This document shows positions 22,861 to 34,658 of a stretch of DNA of 64,000 bases, one piece after another. This DNA comes from Gnetum montanum (taxonomy: Eukaryota; Streptophyta; Gnetopsida; Gnetales; Gnetaceae), in NCBI GenBank assembly GCA_015680685.1, contig MNCI01029709.1:1633-65632 (forward strand), given 5' to 3'. A model generated the notes under the pieces. It was given only the letters and a program-made list of their open reading frames with translations. It had not been told where the DNA came from and made no database searches. The position numbers and the translations under genes are program-made. Position 1 is the first letter of the stretch. Each line of letters opens with the position of its first letter.

Positions 22861-23830
22861 AGCTAAAGTAAACCATGCATGGACCCATTGCATCATCTGA
22901 GCTAGCACAAGGCCAACCTAGTGCACTACCTTCCTTGTATAAACCAACATCCTCCAATCATACACAAGGACCACCATCTGTCCATACTCCAATCCCACAT
23001 CCAACCAATTAATCTACAAATGTGGGGAGACAAATGAATCCATGCATACCATCTCATACTCAAGGGTGCAATGGTAGGCTAGTCATCCATAATTTTAACA
23101 TGCCTCCTCACCTGACCCACCATACATATAATAATCAAATGTGTGACCAAAAATTTCTCTACCTAGCCACCACACCACCAATAGACATCCAATGGTTGGG
23201 GCATGAAAGGTTTCCAATGTTTCATACATGCATGGATCCAAATTATCCACTTATTAATCCTTGTCACAACCAAACGTTTAGTTGTGGGGGTTATTCCCCA
23301 TTCTAGTATTCAGGATTCTTAAATGTTTTTCATTTTGTTATTTCACAACTTTTTGTTTTACACATTCTTTATTTTACATATTTTTGTTTTCATGTTATTA
23401 ACATTTTCTAATTTTTGGTTTACACCATCATTAGTACATTTACTATTTCTTGAATATTGTATGCTTTCTTTTATATTTTCTTTTATTTTGGTGTGATATT
23501 CTAAATTTTTGTTAATAAGTGGCAGGTACAGTGGTAATGCATTGATTGATGGTGGTATGTACTATTTTTGTTATTTGATTGTTGGTGTCCAATTCCTGGC
23601 TTTGAATTTCTTTACGAACGATTAGGACATGGTTTCTTTTTCATGCAACAAGTAGTGAGTCCACAACATCCATCCATCTAAAAACTCTATGGTTTTCCTT
23701 ATTTTGAAAACATGCAATTCCTTTTTCACTAATAAAAATTTAATAAATTTGTGACTTTGGTAGTTTCTAGAATTGGGAAGGATTTAAAGGTTTGAACAAG
23801 GTGTGGCTTCAAGGAAATTTAGTATTCTTT
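22860..23830 (+). other. Element C tail: decayed gag C-terminus and 3' non-coding DNA
   Basis: 22860-23310 is a decayed Pro/His-rich coding tail ending shortly before a stop at 23304. From 23310 the DNA is T-rich and shares blocks with the tails of B and G, such as GGTGTGGCTTCAAGG near 23801. There is no pol. It joins truncated 3' LTR sequence near 23831. Confidence 0.65.
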
Positions 23831-24590
23831 AGTCTATAAATATAGGGCTCGAGATCACAATTTGCATATAGTTTTTTAGTCAAAGTAGCAGAGCTCTTGT
23901 AATTTATTTTATGCAGAGTTAGAATATTCTGAGTGCATGCCTGTAGAGTGATGTTTGTAATCATACGATACCTTTGTTCGAGTGTGACATACTTGGACAC
24001 ATTACATGACTAGTAATAAAGATTGAGATTACTCCCATTATTGTAGTATCCACTTAGATTATCATTACTTTTAATTGTTAATTATTTACTACTTTCTTTA
24101 GTTAAATGTTTCCTTTTATTATTATTTACTATTCTTGTTATTAAGTGGAATGTGTATGCTTTAATCATGAGTTTTTAAGTGGAAGTACTTAGTAACCCAA
24201 AAGTGTATTGTTTGGTACACCTAGTGACATATGCTCGGCCATCCTAGAAGTAGTCTCACAAAGTCTAAGATGTATATGGATGATTAAGGGTGGATACTCA
24301 TTGCACATAGGATAGTTAGATTTTACTTTCCATTATCCATTAGTTTAATTACTTTACTTTTTTATTGTCAACATAAGTAGCATAAAACTAGGAACAACAT
24401 CATATGCCTCACTTTGGACTAAACCATATGTGACAAAGCTACCACTAGACCAAGTGAGAAGATAGTGAACTATGATCAAGGCATAATGATCTAGATGCCA
24501 CAACTAGTCCCATCCATGGAATTTGAACAAAGCATGCATGAACACTTGCAATTCATATGGTTGAGCGTAGGGATACCTCGTTACTCATCA
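23831..24590 (+). repeat. Element C 3' LTR, 5'-truncated
   Basis: It begins at the TATA region (TAGTCTATAAATATAGG) and then matches 19972-20730 to the end CTCATCA. About 130 bp of U3 is missing. Confidence 0.8.
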
Positions 24591-24595
24591 CTAAG

Positions 24596-25053
24596 GAAGA
24601 AGGTATTTTTGTAGGCACGAAAATGAAGCCAAGTGAGGGACAATAGAGGATATGCCCATGGAAAAATAGTAGCACATATAGGATAATGGCTCAAACACCA
24701 CATGATTTTTTGATCCATGGAATGATGAGAAGAAATTTTAGTCCATCATTCAAGAATGTTCTACATAACCAGAGAAGCATCAACATAACAATCAAGGTTA
24801 GCAGTCTACCAGTGCTAGTGGCAATAAGAAGAATCATATTTAGTAGATTTTTGAAGACCTCTATAAATTTTGTAATCTTTAATGTCTATCTAGTCTTTTT
24901 TACATTGCGTCATTTTTGAATACACCACTATGGCACTCAAAGTCAGTTAGTAGTTAGAGTCAGTCAATAATTTTGTACCTTTTCAATTTTGTAAAGAAAG
25001 CTTGGTCCTATCCTATTAACTCAAAGACAAATTTTTAGTTAGTCATGGGGGTA
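24596..25053 (+). other. Element A 3' non-coding DNA (right part) and polypurine tract
   Basis: It continues A's tail after element C, matching D from about 33292 (GAAGAAGGTATTTTT, GCACGAAAATGAAGCCAAG). It ends with the polypurine tract CATGGGGGTA directly before the 3' LTR. Confidence 0.75.
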
Positions 25054-26031
25054 TTATGAATCATTAGTTGTGTAAGATATCGTAGATGCTATGTCATAGA
25101 TGCTACATCAAATTTGTGTTGGAGCATCCTTGTTAGTGCATCTCAGATGGCTATTGCATCATAGATGCTACATCACATCTATGATGTCGTAGATGCTATA
25201 TCTCATCTATTTGAAAAAAAGTCAATTTTTGGTTGACTATGATATCAGATATTTGATATCACAGGATGCATGGATGCCTATAAATATAACACTTGGGCAT
25301 ATGATTCATTCCATTCTTTTGTTAATAAAGTAACTAAACTCTTGTAATTTTATTTTGTAGTCTTAGAGAGTAGTCAGTGAGTGCCCACAAGGTGGATCTG
25401 AGTCAATTCTACAACATCTTATTCAAGTGGCAATGTACCTGGACATATTCCATGAATGATAATAAGATCAAGATTGATTCTAATTCATTGTGACACTATG
25501 CCTTAGATTAAATTTACTTTTAATGTAATTTATATTTCATGTACTTAATATTTACATTTCCATGCATGTTAATCAATTGGCAAAATGAGTGCAACCAGTT
25601 TCATGCATAAACACATATTTGCTTGGTAATCCTAATAGTGTTATTGCTTGGTTTGCCTAGTAGCATAGCACTTGGTAATCCCAGTAGTAGATACATGGAT
25701 TCAGGATGTGTAGGGCAAGCTGGAAATAGACACTCATTGCTCTTAGGATAGTTTATACTTTACTTTCCATTGTTAATTATATTAAATAATTAATTTCTCT
25801 ATTATTGTAAGATTAGAATAAGACCAAAACAACATCAATAATCATATGCCTCACTTTAGACTAAATCATACATGAGAAAGCTACCACTAGTCCAAGTGGG
25901 AAGATAGCATCTTGTGATCAATGCTTAACAATTTAGATGCCAGACTAGTTCCATCCCTAGAATTCAACTAGGTCATGCATAAATACTTTTGATTCATATG
26001 GTTGGGCATAGGTGGTACCTTTTAGTCATCA
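25054..26031 (+). repeat. Element A 3' LTR
   Basis: It is 978 bp. The start has decayed to TTATGAATCAT and the end is AGTCATCA. TATAAATA is at 25279-25286. It is the uninterrupted reference that shows where B landed in the 5' LTR. Confidence 0.85.
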
Positions 26032-26036
26032 ATTTA

Positions 26037-28176
26037 TATTCAACTAATTACGTGTTATAATCTTCCTAATTCTCGCAACTTTTACCATTGTGAAGGACAT
26101 TTGTTTAATACTTGTGTCCTTTTTTACTTAAGAAAAAATATTCTAAAGAAAAGAAAAAATGTGTTGAAGTGAAAGATAGGAAAAAAATTAATATAAAGTT
26201 GAAGATATGAAAAATCAAGTTAATGTTAATGATAAGGATGATTAAATGGCAATAAAAAGTCTACAAAAGATAAAATTTTCTATGTATAATTTTATAGCTA
26301 CTAGAGAAAGTATTAAGTATCTAGAATAGATACTTAGTAAGGAAAATTTCTCCTTTCTTAACATGAATATTATTAACTTAAAGATTAAAACAAATATCGA
26401 AAAGAAGGTTACAATTGATGGTAAATACTTTTGATATAAGATTAATAACAAACAACAAGATGATGATCTTCCACAAGTGCTACCACTTTCTTGCTTTGAT
26501 ATAAATATTGGTGTTAAGCCAAAATTCTCTATTCAAATCCTTTTTATATTTTAACTTTAAGCATGGATATTGAAAATTCATGTAAATTTTTTTAAAACTA
26601 GGATCTTTCTTCCTACTAACAACTAATTTTCTTCACTTCCTTATTTTTTTAAAGTATTAATTATAAGGTTATACATATATGTAGATGGTTCTAATATTGA
26701 AAATATTTTTCTTTCCATCTATACATATATATAAAGTATCAAGCTTGTGATGTACTCTAAATTTTCTTTGTTCTTTATCAATATTTTTTTGTAGGGTTCA
26801 AAAAATTAAGGATAGATTATTACTCATAAGAGAAATTTGTACTTTATAAAACATTTTAACTTATCCCAAGATCCTTTATAATTTGCAATTTTACATTTCA
26901 AAAACATTTTTTCACAATAGTGATAATTATTTAGGTTTACTCATTCAAAGTTTTTATTTTTCACTTTAGAAGTAAAAGGAGGTAGGTGGAGGGGGTTGAG
27001 GACTAGGAGGTGAGCAACATATGATGAATATTAACTTTAATTATCACTTTCTTAATTTAAATAATGTTTTTTAGAAATTAAAATAAGAATATTAGAGCAA
27101 CATGCCTATTGGAATCAAACCTGTGACTTGCAAACCACAACCATAGGCCACATGCTCAAACCAAGTAAATAATGCCTCACTAATAGGAAGAAAAAAAATG
27201 GAATTTTTGGAACCTTAAAACTATTTGCAAGTGATGTTGAAAGCTAAAACTGTTTGATCCTATGTATCCCTAAGACATATAGTCAACATGATCATTTCAT
27301 AAAATTAGCAAACCCTTTAATACTATATTTGACAAATCACTAAACTTGATCCAAAAATGCATCAAATAATTCTTTTGAAATGATACAAGAATATTATTAT
27401 GAAAATGAACACTTCAAATTCTAAGTATATTCTTGTTGCATACAACTTATATCTCAATTATGTTTATTATTATAATTAATTAGTTATAATTAAAAACATT
27501 TTAATGATAATTACATTAAAATTGAAATAGAAACTAAAGTTCAATTATATCTATATGAACCTAAAGAATCTATTAAAAAATTAGTTTTTTAAAAATAAAT
27601 CAAATTTTAAATATGATAAATGTGTCTAATAAATTAGTTAGTACATTTCTACTATATAACGTCCTAAAACCAATACCTCATTATCTAAAAAGCTCCTACG
27701 TAGTTTGACTAAAAATTTAAAATTTTCTTTTAAATAAATATGTTTTATAAAATTCTAATAATAGATGTTTGTATTGCTACATTTTCTATTGGAAAATATA
27801 AGGTACCATTTTCTATTAGATCTTTCTTTCATACAAAATTTGGCATTTTTCCAATTCTTTCTATTACTACCTTGAATGCTTTTGCTATTTTAAGTTCAAG
27901 TATAGATGTTGAAAGTGATGTAAATATTGTTAGGACTTGAGACCATCCTTCATACTAATAATTAATTTTCCTCTTTTGATTTTTCAAAGCATCAATTGTA
28001 AGGTCGCATACTTCAACAAACATCCTTAAATGTGGAAGTTTTTTCTTTCATATTATTTTTCATATTTTATGCTTAGTATTAAGCATGTAAGGTACTTTAA
28101 GTTTTTTTCTTATTATTAATATTATTTTTAGGATAATAATACATCCACATCAATCATACCCAGGTTCATGGCCAAG
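26037..28176. other. AT-rich spacer with diverged direct repeats
   Basis: It starts with a peptide holding FYHCEGHLFNTC, a possible worn zinc knuckle continuing from before element A. The rest is AT-rich with stops in all frames. About 26560-26800 and 27890-28140 are related in the same orientation: CTACTAACAACTAATTTTC versus ATACTAATAATTAATTTTC, then GTATTAATTATAAGGTTA versus GCATCAATTGTAAGGTCG. These could be LTRs of a very old element. No genes are called. Confidence 0.45.
27090..27165 (-). repeat. tRNA-like fragment, possible SINE head
   Basis: The reverse complement contains GTGGCCTATGGTTGTGG (A-box-like) and, about 25 bases further on, CAGGTTTGATTCCAATAGG, which fits the B-box consensus. 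It does not fold as a complete tRNA by eye, because the acceptor stem cannot be paired. It is a weak candidate for a tRNA-derived SINE or tRNA relic. Confidence 0.25.
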
Positions 28177-29098
28177 TAATGAGTCATGATTTTCTTGGCC
28201 TTGACATTGGAGCCTTGACATCTAATGAGTCACTATTTTCTATCTACTCCAACGTCGGGTACATGACGTCAAAGCTATAACATCAAGTATGTAACATCAG
28301 GGCTTGGCTGCGACATCGGGCATCCAGTGTTGGGGTGTATACTCTGCCCTATAAATATAGCTCCTGGGCTCTCATTTTGAGTTAGTTTTTGCATGGTTTT
28401 TCATAGTTTTCTTAATAGAGTAGCTGAATTCTTATATTTTTATTCTGTAATCTTAGAGAATAGTTAGTAAGTGCCCACAAAATGGATCTGAGTTAGTTGT
28501 ACGAAGTCTTATTTGACTGGCAATGTACGTGGACATATTTCATGAGTGGCAATAAGATCAAGATTGATTCTTATTCATTGTAGCACTTTGACTTAGATTA
28601 GATTTACTTTCCATGCAATTTACTTTTCATGTACTTAGTTAATATTTACATTTTCATGCATGTTAATTAATTAAGCATATAAGTATGATTGCTTTGAGCA
28701 TGCATATGACTCTTGGTAATCCCAGCAACGCTTAACATTTGGAACCCAGTAGCATTATATGGGTTCAATATGTGCATGGGAAGTGGGATTAGATACTTAT
28801 GTTAGTGTAGTTGATAATTAATTAGCAATTAGATTAGTTGAATTGATTAAAAATTGAGTTTCAACCTATTGTTAATTGTAGAACAATAAAATATAAAATA
28901 ATAAAAATCATATGCCTCACTCTCGACTAAACCATACGTGATAAAGCTGCCACTAGTCCAAGTGGGAAGACAGTGAATTGCGAGCAAGGAATAGCAATCT
29001 AGATGCCACAACTAGTTCCATCCATAGAATTTAACCAGATCTTTCATGAACACTTGTGATTCATATGGTTGGATGTAGGGGTACCTCGCCGCTCATCA
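28177..29098 (+). repeat. Element D 5' LTR
   Basis: It starts TAATGAGTCATGATT (TG decayed to TA) and ends GCTCATCA. U3 holds repeated GACATCGGGCATCCAGTG-type motifs; TATAAATA is at 28350-28357. Confidence 0.9.
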
Positions 29099-29118
29099 TT
29101 AGTGTCATTGCTGGGGAT
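29099..29118 (+). promoter_or_regulatory. Element D primer-binding site (tRNA-Asp)
   Basis: TTAGTGTCATTGCTGGGGAT directly follows the LTR. It is a decayed tRNA-Asp complement, with changes mostly C-to-T or G-to-A. Confidence 0.8.
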
Positions 29119-29230
29119 GGTGCTAGTTATCTAGATTAGTTACATTATACATGATCACTATAAAGGTACTAATGATCTATCTGTTAAAAAATATAAATAT
29201 TTTAAATCACACACATTATCAAACAAAACC

Positions 29231-31290
29231 ATGTCTTCTTCACATAGGATCCATAATGCATCATATGATGAGAATACTTGTAGGAGAAATGATAGGATAT
29301 ATACTAAAGAAAATTGGAGTGAACAACCTCAAATAGGTGTTTCCTATGCTCATTTAGACCCTTACTACACCCAAAGACTACATTCAACTAGTGTAGACAA
29401 TCTTAGAGGAGATGGAGAAACTCCTAGAATAGGGAGGGCCTCAAGGCCTTGGACCTCATCTAAACATAGACATGATAAATCAAGGGACCATGGAAAGAAC
29501 TATAGAAGCCATGGTGATTCTTCTAACTCCTCATCTTCCTCTTCCTATTTAATGTCTAGTTTTGATGAAGATGAATGTAGGTATAGAGATAGAGCTCAAC
29601 TACAAGGTCAAGACAAAGATAGAAATTGAACCCAAGGACAAAATCAAAGACATCATCATGAGCATAGAAAAGATTATCATAATCAAACAAATAGAAATAT
29701 AAATTTTCATCACAACATGTTTGATGATGATGAACCCTTCTTGACCACTGAGAGCTTGATGGAGGTCAAGGAGGTAGTTAAGATATCTCACAAACATTGC
29801 AGGGATAGTTGCTTACCCAAGCTTGATATAAAAAATATCCCTAAATTCAGAGGAGGCTATGATTTTGATCTACAACATCATCTACAAGCCTTCAATGATG
29901 TCGGTGTCTTATATAACATTGAAAGTGGATGGAAAAAGCTTAAGATATTTCCTAAGACATTGATCGATGAAGATAAATTTTGGTATAGATCATTGGAACC
30001 AAGTTCCATTCACCAGTGGTTCACAATGCTAGAACATTTCAATGAAAAATACAAAGCCTATGTGAGAGTGTCCAACCTAAGAAAAGAAATCCAAGAGTGA
30101 AACCAAGAAAATCATGAACCCTTTAAAGTAGCCTTAGAAAGATACTATTTGCTACTAAAGAGATGCCCAAGCCATGGCTTCTCTGAGGAAAGGTAACTTT
30201 TTCACATCATAGATGGGCTTCATAATTAAACAAGGGAGATCCTTGGGATGTATGCTCTAGGCCAATCATATGAGCTGCAAACCCATTAGATTAAGAAGTT
30301 AATCAGGCATATGGCGAAAGAAGAAGAAGAGCTATATAGACAAGAGCATGTAGAGGAAAATAACTGGGATCCAACTTTGCAAAAGAAAAGCATTTGTATT
30401 TATGATGAGGAAAAAGGGATAGCTCTTAATGAGATGATTTTACAACCAACCTTGTCAATACAAAATTTTATCAATGAGCTTGAAGCAAAGCTTTGCAAGA
30501 TGTTGGAAGGGATGAATGAGAAAGTTAAAACTTGCATAGAAATTATAGATGAGAGAGTAGCACAAAACAAATCAAGTGATCACAAAAGAAGGAGATAAAA
30601 GAACCAAGAACAACTAGGAACACTTTTCAGTAGGAAGGGAAAATAGCCATAGAAGAAGAGGCTATAGACTCAACCACTAAAGAGGATGATGGATGTGATA
30701 TTTGCCTATATGACCATCCAAAGGGACATTGCTTGGTCTTGTGGCATCTACAATAGCATTGGGTTGGTGCATTAAATCTAAATTTTGTACAAATGTACAT
30801 GCCTAGGAGATTTTCTCTTCCTTGTAGTAATTTTAGACAACCCCAAAACCAACCATACTATCCTGGGGGGACTTATTACCAACCTTAACATTGGCATCAA
30901 TCGCAGTGGCAATAATCATAATAATGGGGGAGGTCACCACCAAACCAACCATATCCTTCCTACCAACCAAACCCACATGAATATTATGTTCAACACCATG
31001 TTTCACTAACTAGTTCCACTTCCTCTACCTCAAATCACTACTACCATGCTTTTGAATATCATTTTCCTACAACATCTTATACAAAATCACCACCTCACAC
31101 CTCTCACCCTACATCATATCCTTAATATTCTCATACTCACCTCCACCATATGTCACCTCTAACAACAGAGGAAGGTTCAACATCATAACATCAATGAGAG
31201 AATGTCACTTGTGCTATGAACATACACATAAATGATAATGCTAGTAAATCTCAACCAAAGTCTTGAAAATGTTGCTTCCGAAGGAAAGGT
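29231..31290 (+). pseudogene. Element D gag, best preserved copy of the window
   Basis: From MSSSHRIHN at 29231 one frame runs to 30598 (456 codons) with only five internal stops (29627, 30098 and three between 30190 and 30290). Order: basic and polar N-terminus; Ser run near 29527; Asp/His-rich linker; capsid region at 29830-30100 (FRGGYDFDLQHHLQAF, WKKLKIFPKTL, WYRSLEPSS, MLEHFNEKY) typical of plant Retrotrans_gag; a helical stretch near 30470-30560. After a frameshift, C-x6-H-x4-C-x4-H lies at 30694-30747, then a Gly/Asn/His-rich stretch and a Pro/Tyr/Ser tail. It would form the virus-like particle and bind element RNA. No canonical CCHC. Confidence 0.85.
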
Positions 31291-33737
31291 TGTAAGCTGA
31301 AGCAAAACACTCATGAACCTACTACATCACATAAAATGGAACAAATCCAATTTGATGCAACTAACTTTGTCACAAAAAATATGTCTTCTAATCATACGCA
31401 AAAGCCAATAACCATCACCACTCCAACACAAGACATAAATGATAAACCTATCATTGTGAAGAAATAGAGGAATCCATGCACCATCAATAATGATAAACAG
31501 TGCAGTTGTGGGTCCAAGGTTCAAAATATTAACACAACCCTTATACCAACCCTTCATAAATTTCAAAAGTAAGTGTGTGAGCAAAAGCCAATCTACATAG
31601 TAGCCACTAAGCCAAAATACACCTAGTGGCTTGAAAATGAGAATATAAAACTGTCTCAAAGATGTATGGAAGTAACTAATTTACTTGTTAGTTCTGGAAT
31701 TTTGTAATTCTTCATATGTTTTCCATTTCTTAATATTTTTCTTTTCTTTATATTTTCCTCTTTTCTTGAGTCATTCTCTTAATGTTTTATAAATGTATTT
31801 TATGTTTTTATTAATAAAATCGCCAAGTCATGATGTAGAAGTCAACGCTCTGCATTGGGTTTTTTGTGGTATGCTATCAAGATGGTTGGGTAAGTAATTA
31901 TGTAAAGTAGTGAGACCACCTCATCCATTCCTCTAGTTCTTTGAATAAAAGGTCTTTTTCATGAAAAAAAATTGGTTCTTTTTTTATGAAACTAAAATTA
32001 ATCAATGATCATTGTACCTTAAAGAAAGAGGGAATGACCAAGTGAAAATGGCAAAGGGTGTGGCCTCAAGGGGACTTATTGGGATCTCTTCTTGACTTCC
32101 TTCATGTGGTTTATGACTCCTCTTGGAATGTATCATCACTCCCCTATCAACCAATAAAAAGGAAGCTTTGTCTTTTCATGGTATGTTTTCCATCCAAAAA
32201 AATAAAAAGAGAAGAAGAAAAAAAAAACAGAATAATAATAATGAAAATTCAAAGCACAACCCTTAGACACAATAATGGGCTACAAGTACTATTATGGGGC
32301 TGGAAAGACATGTTACCCATGCTTGAAAGTGCCCCTCTAACTAAGGCTCTTCCTTCCATCTTCTCTCTTCTTCTCTTTTTGCAATGATGATTGTTCTTTG
32401 TGGTGGTTATAGACTCATGATGGTCAATAAGAAGAAACACATCAATGCAAGGTTATTGTTCATGGTATGGACCTAGTCTGAACTCAGACAGATATGTATG
32501 TTGATCATTTTAATCACACTTGTTACAAGAACCTATTGTGGACATGGTCAAGTACCTTACATCTTGATCTCTGCAATCCCTTCTCATTCCATTATTCACA
32601 TCACTGCTGCATGTGATTATGAGCCTTTTGGTTTTGTATAGTATATTGCAACATCCTAACCATGGTAGTTGTATGTTGTTTGGAACAAAGGCATGTTCTA
32701 CATTTAACTTCTCAGGTGCCTATGGACATCTATAGAATTGGTTATGCAAGGGAATTATGGTAGGAGCCTGCTTTGGGGAGGACCCACTTGCATAAGTTTT
32801 GTTGATGATGGCTTTAAACTAACCTTCACATCTTCTAGAACATCAATGATGGTTTCTCTAAATTTATGCATGATTTTGGAACTACTTCTCATCTTTTCAT
32901 TAAATTTTCCTATTTTTATATTTCCATATCCATTAATATTTCTTGGCCATGTTTTGAATTAGACCTTTGGTTTCAATTATTCAAACACCTATGTGCTTCT
33001 GAAGTTACACTTATTAGTCATGAGAGCTAGGGATGTCTGCTTTAAAATTTTTGAAATTTTTCCAACATCCTATTTTCAAACATCATGGTAACTAATATTA
33101 ATTCATCAAAGTAATGTGAACAACTTAATTATTTTAGTTACCTCATAGCCTTGGATAGAGTATGCTATAATCACCCTGTGATTAAATGAAAACTAAGGGA
33201 TTCAACAACAGTTAACTATTAAGGAAAATTTACCACATTTAATGTTGACCCTTTGGTGACTATAGGTGATGCTAAAAGAAATATCTAAGTAAGAAGGTCT
33301 TTTGCTAGGCATGAAAACAAAGCCAAGAGAGGGACAACGAAGGATATAACCATGGACACATCTAGCACATACAAGATAGATGCTTACGAATTACAGGTTT
33401 GCTAGATCCATGGGATGATGAGAAGAAATTTTAGTTCAAGCACTGACATAACAATCAAGGCTAAAAGTTTACCACCTCTAGTGACAATAAGAAGAATCAT
33501 CTTCAACATATTTTTAAGGAACTCTACAAATTTTGTAATCTTCAATGTCTATCTATTCTTTTTGTCACTCTGTCATTTTGTATGCATCTACTTGAATAAA
33601 ATTCTATAATGCAGCACTCAAAGTCAGTTAATAGTTTCATATCAGTCAATAATCCCATACCTTCCTAATATTTTATAAGGAACTTGTTTCTCATTTTTTT
33701 TAACTTGAGGATGAGTTTTCATTCAGTTGTGGGGGTA
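31290..33737 (+). other. Element D tail: decayed gag end and 3' non-coding DNA
   Basis: 31290-31690 still shows coding flavour shared with A (SLKMYG/QRCME-type end). From 31700 it is T-rich and non-coding, matching A's tail. The region has no RT or integrase motif on either strand. It ends at the polypurine tract. Confidence 0.7.
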
Positions 33738-34658
33738 TGATGAGTCATGATTTGCTTGGCCTTGATATTAGAGCCTTAACATATGATGAATCACTATTTT
33801 CTATCTACTTCAACATCGGGCACATGACATTGGAGCTACGATGTTGGGTATGCGATGTTGGGGTCTGGCTGTGATGTTGAGTATCTGATATCAGGGTACA
33901 TACGCTAGCCTATAAATATAGCACATGTGCTTCCATTTTGAGTCCCCTTTTGCAAAGTTTTTCATAGTTTTGTCAATAGAGTAGCTGAATTCTTGCAGTT
34001 TTATTTTGTAATCATAGAGAACAATCAGTGAATGCCCACAGAGTGGATTTGAGTCAGTTATACGAAGTCTTATTGAACTAGCAATGTACTAGGACATATT
34101 CCATGAGTGGCAATAAGCTCAAGATTGATTCTTATTCATTGTAGCACTTTGACTTACATTAAATTTACTTTCCATACAATTTACTTTTCATGTACTTATT
34201 TAATATTTACATTTTCATGCATGTTAATTAATTAAGCACATAAGTACGATTGCTTTAGCATGCATATGAATCCTGGTAATCCTAGCAATGCTTAATGTTT
34301 GGAACCTAGTAGCGTTATATGTGTTCAGGATGTGCATGGGAAGTGGGATCAAATACTTATGTTAGGGTAGTTGATTATCAATTAGCAATTACATTAGTTG
34401 AATTGATTACAAATTGAGTTTCAACCTATTGTTAATTATAGATCAATAAAATATAAAATAGTAAAAATCATATGCCTCACTCTGGACTAAACCATATATG
34501 ACAAAGCTACCACTAGTCCAAGTGGGAAGACAGTGAACTATGATCAAGGCATAGTGATCCAGATGCCACAACTAGTCCCATCCATAGAATTCAGTTGGAT
34601 CATGCATGAATGCTTGTGATTCATATGGTTGGGCATAGGGGTACCTCACCACTCATCA
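33738..34658 (+). repeat. Element D 3' LTR
   Basis: It starts TGATGAGTCATGATT, ends CACTCATCA, and has TATAAATA at 33911-33918. It is nearly the same length as the 5' copy. Confidence 0.9.

Larger units (their letters stand above)
19843..24590 (+). mobile_element. Element C: gag-only retrotransposon nested in A
   Basis: The element is 4.75 kb with an exact TSD, CTAAG, at 19838-19842 and 24591-24595. The 5' LTR is 19843-20730 and the PBS 20731-20750. The 3' LTR is truncated at its 5' end (about 23831-24590) and joined directly to internal sequence, so the polypurine tract and most of U3 are deleted. Because the TSD is intact, that deletion followed insertion. It holds gag and tail only, with no pol. 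Confidence 0.85.
6181..26031 (+). mobile_element. Element A: gag-only Ty3/gypsy retrotransposon, split by elements B and C
   Basis: Its outer ends carry an exact 5-bp TSD, ATTTA, at 6176-6180 and 26032-26036, which proves that the left and right halves belong together. The 5' LTR is 6181-6813 plus 15852-16231; the 3' LTR is 25054-26031. The PBS is at 16232-16250. Element B lies inside the 5' LTR and element C inside the 3' non-coding region. Without them A is about 6.06 kb. Its internal region holds a gag remnant and a long non-coding tail but no protease, RT or integrase. The same arrangement is seen in C and D, so the pol loss predates this copy's insertion. Confidence 0.85.
28177..34658 (+). 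mobile_element. Element D: gag-only retrotransposon, structurally complete
   Basis: It is 6.48 kb with an exact TSD, CCAAG, at 28172-28176 and 34659-34663. The LTRs are 28177-29098 (922 bp) and 33738-34658 (921 bp), with PBS 29099-29118 and polypurine tract TGTGGGGGTA before 33738. The interior has one gag gene and a 2-kb non-coding tail, with no protease, RT, RNase H or integrase. With both LTRs, PBS, tract and TSD present, it moved as a complete non-autonomous unit, comparable to the TR-GAG elements known from plants. Confidence 0.9.

Noticed and set aside
27090-27165. A functional tRNA gene
   Set aside because: B-box-like and A-box-like words are present, but the acceptor stem does not pair and the loop sizes do not fit a cloverleaf.
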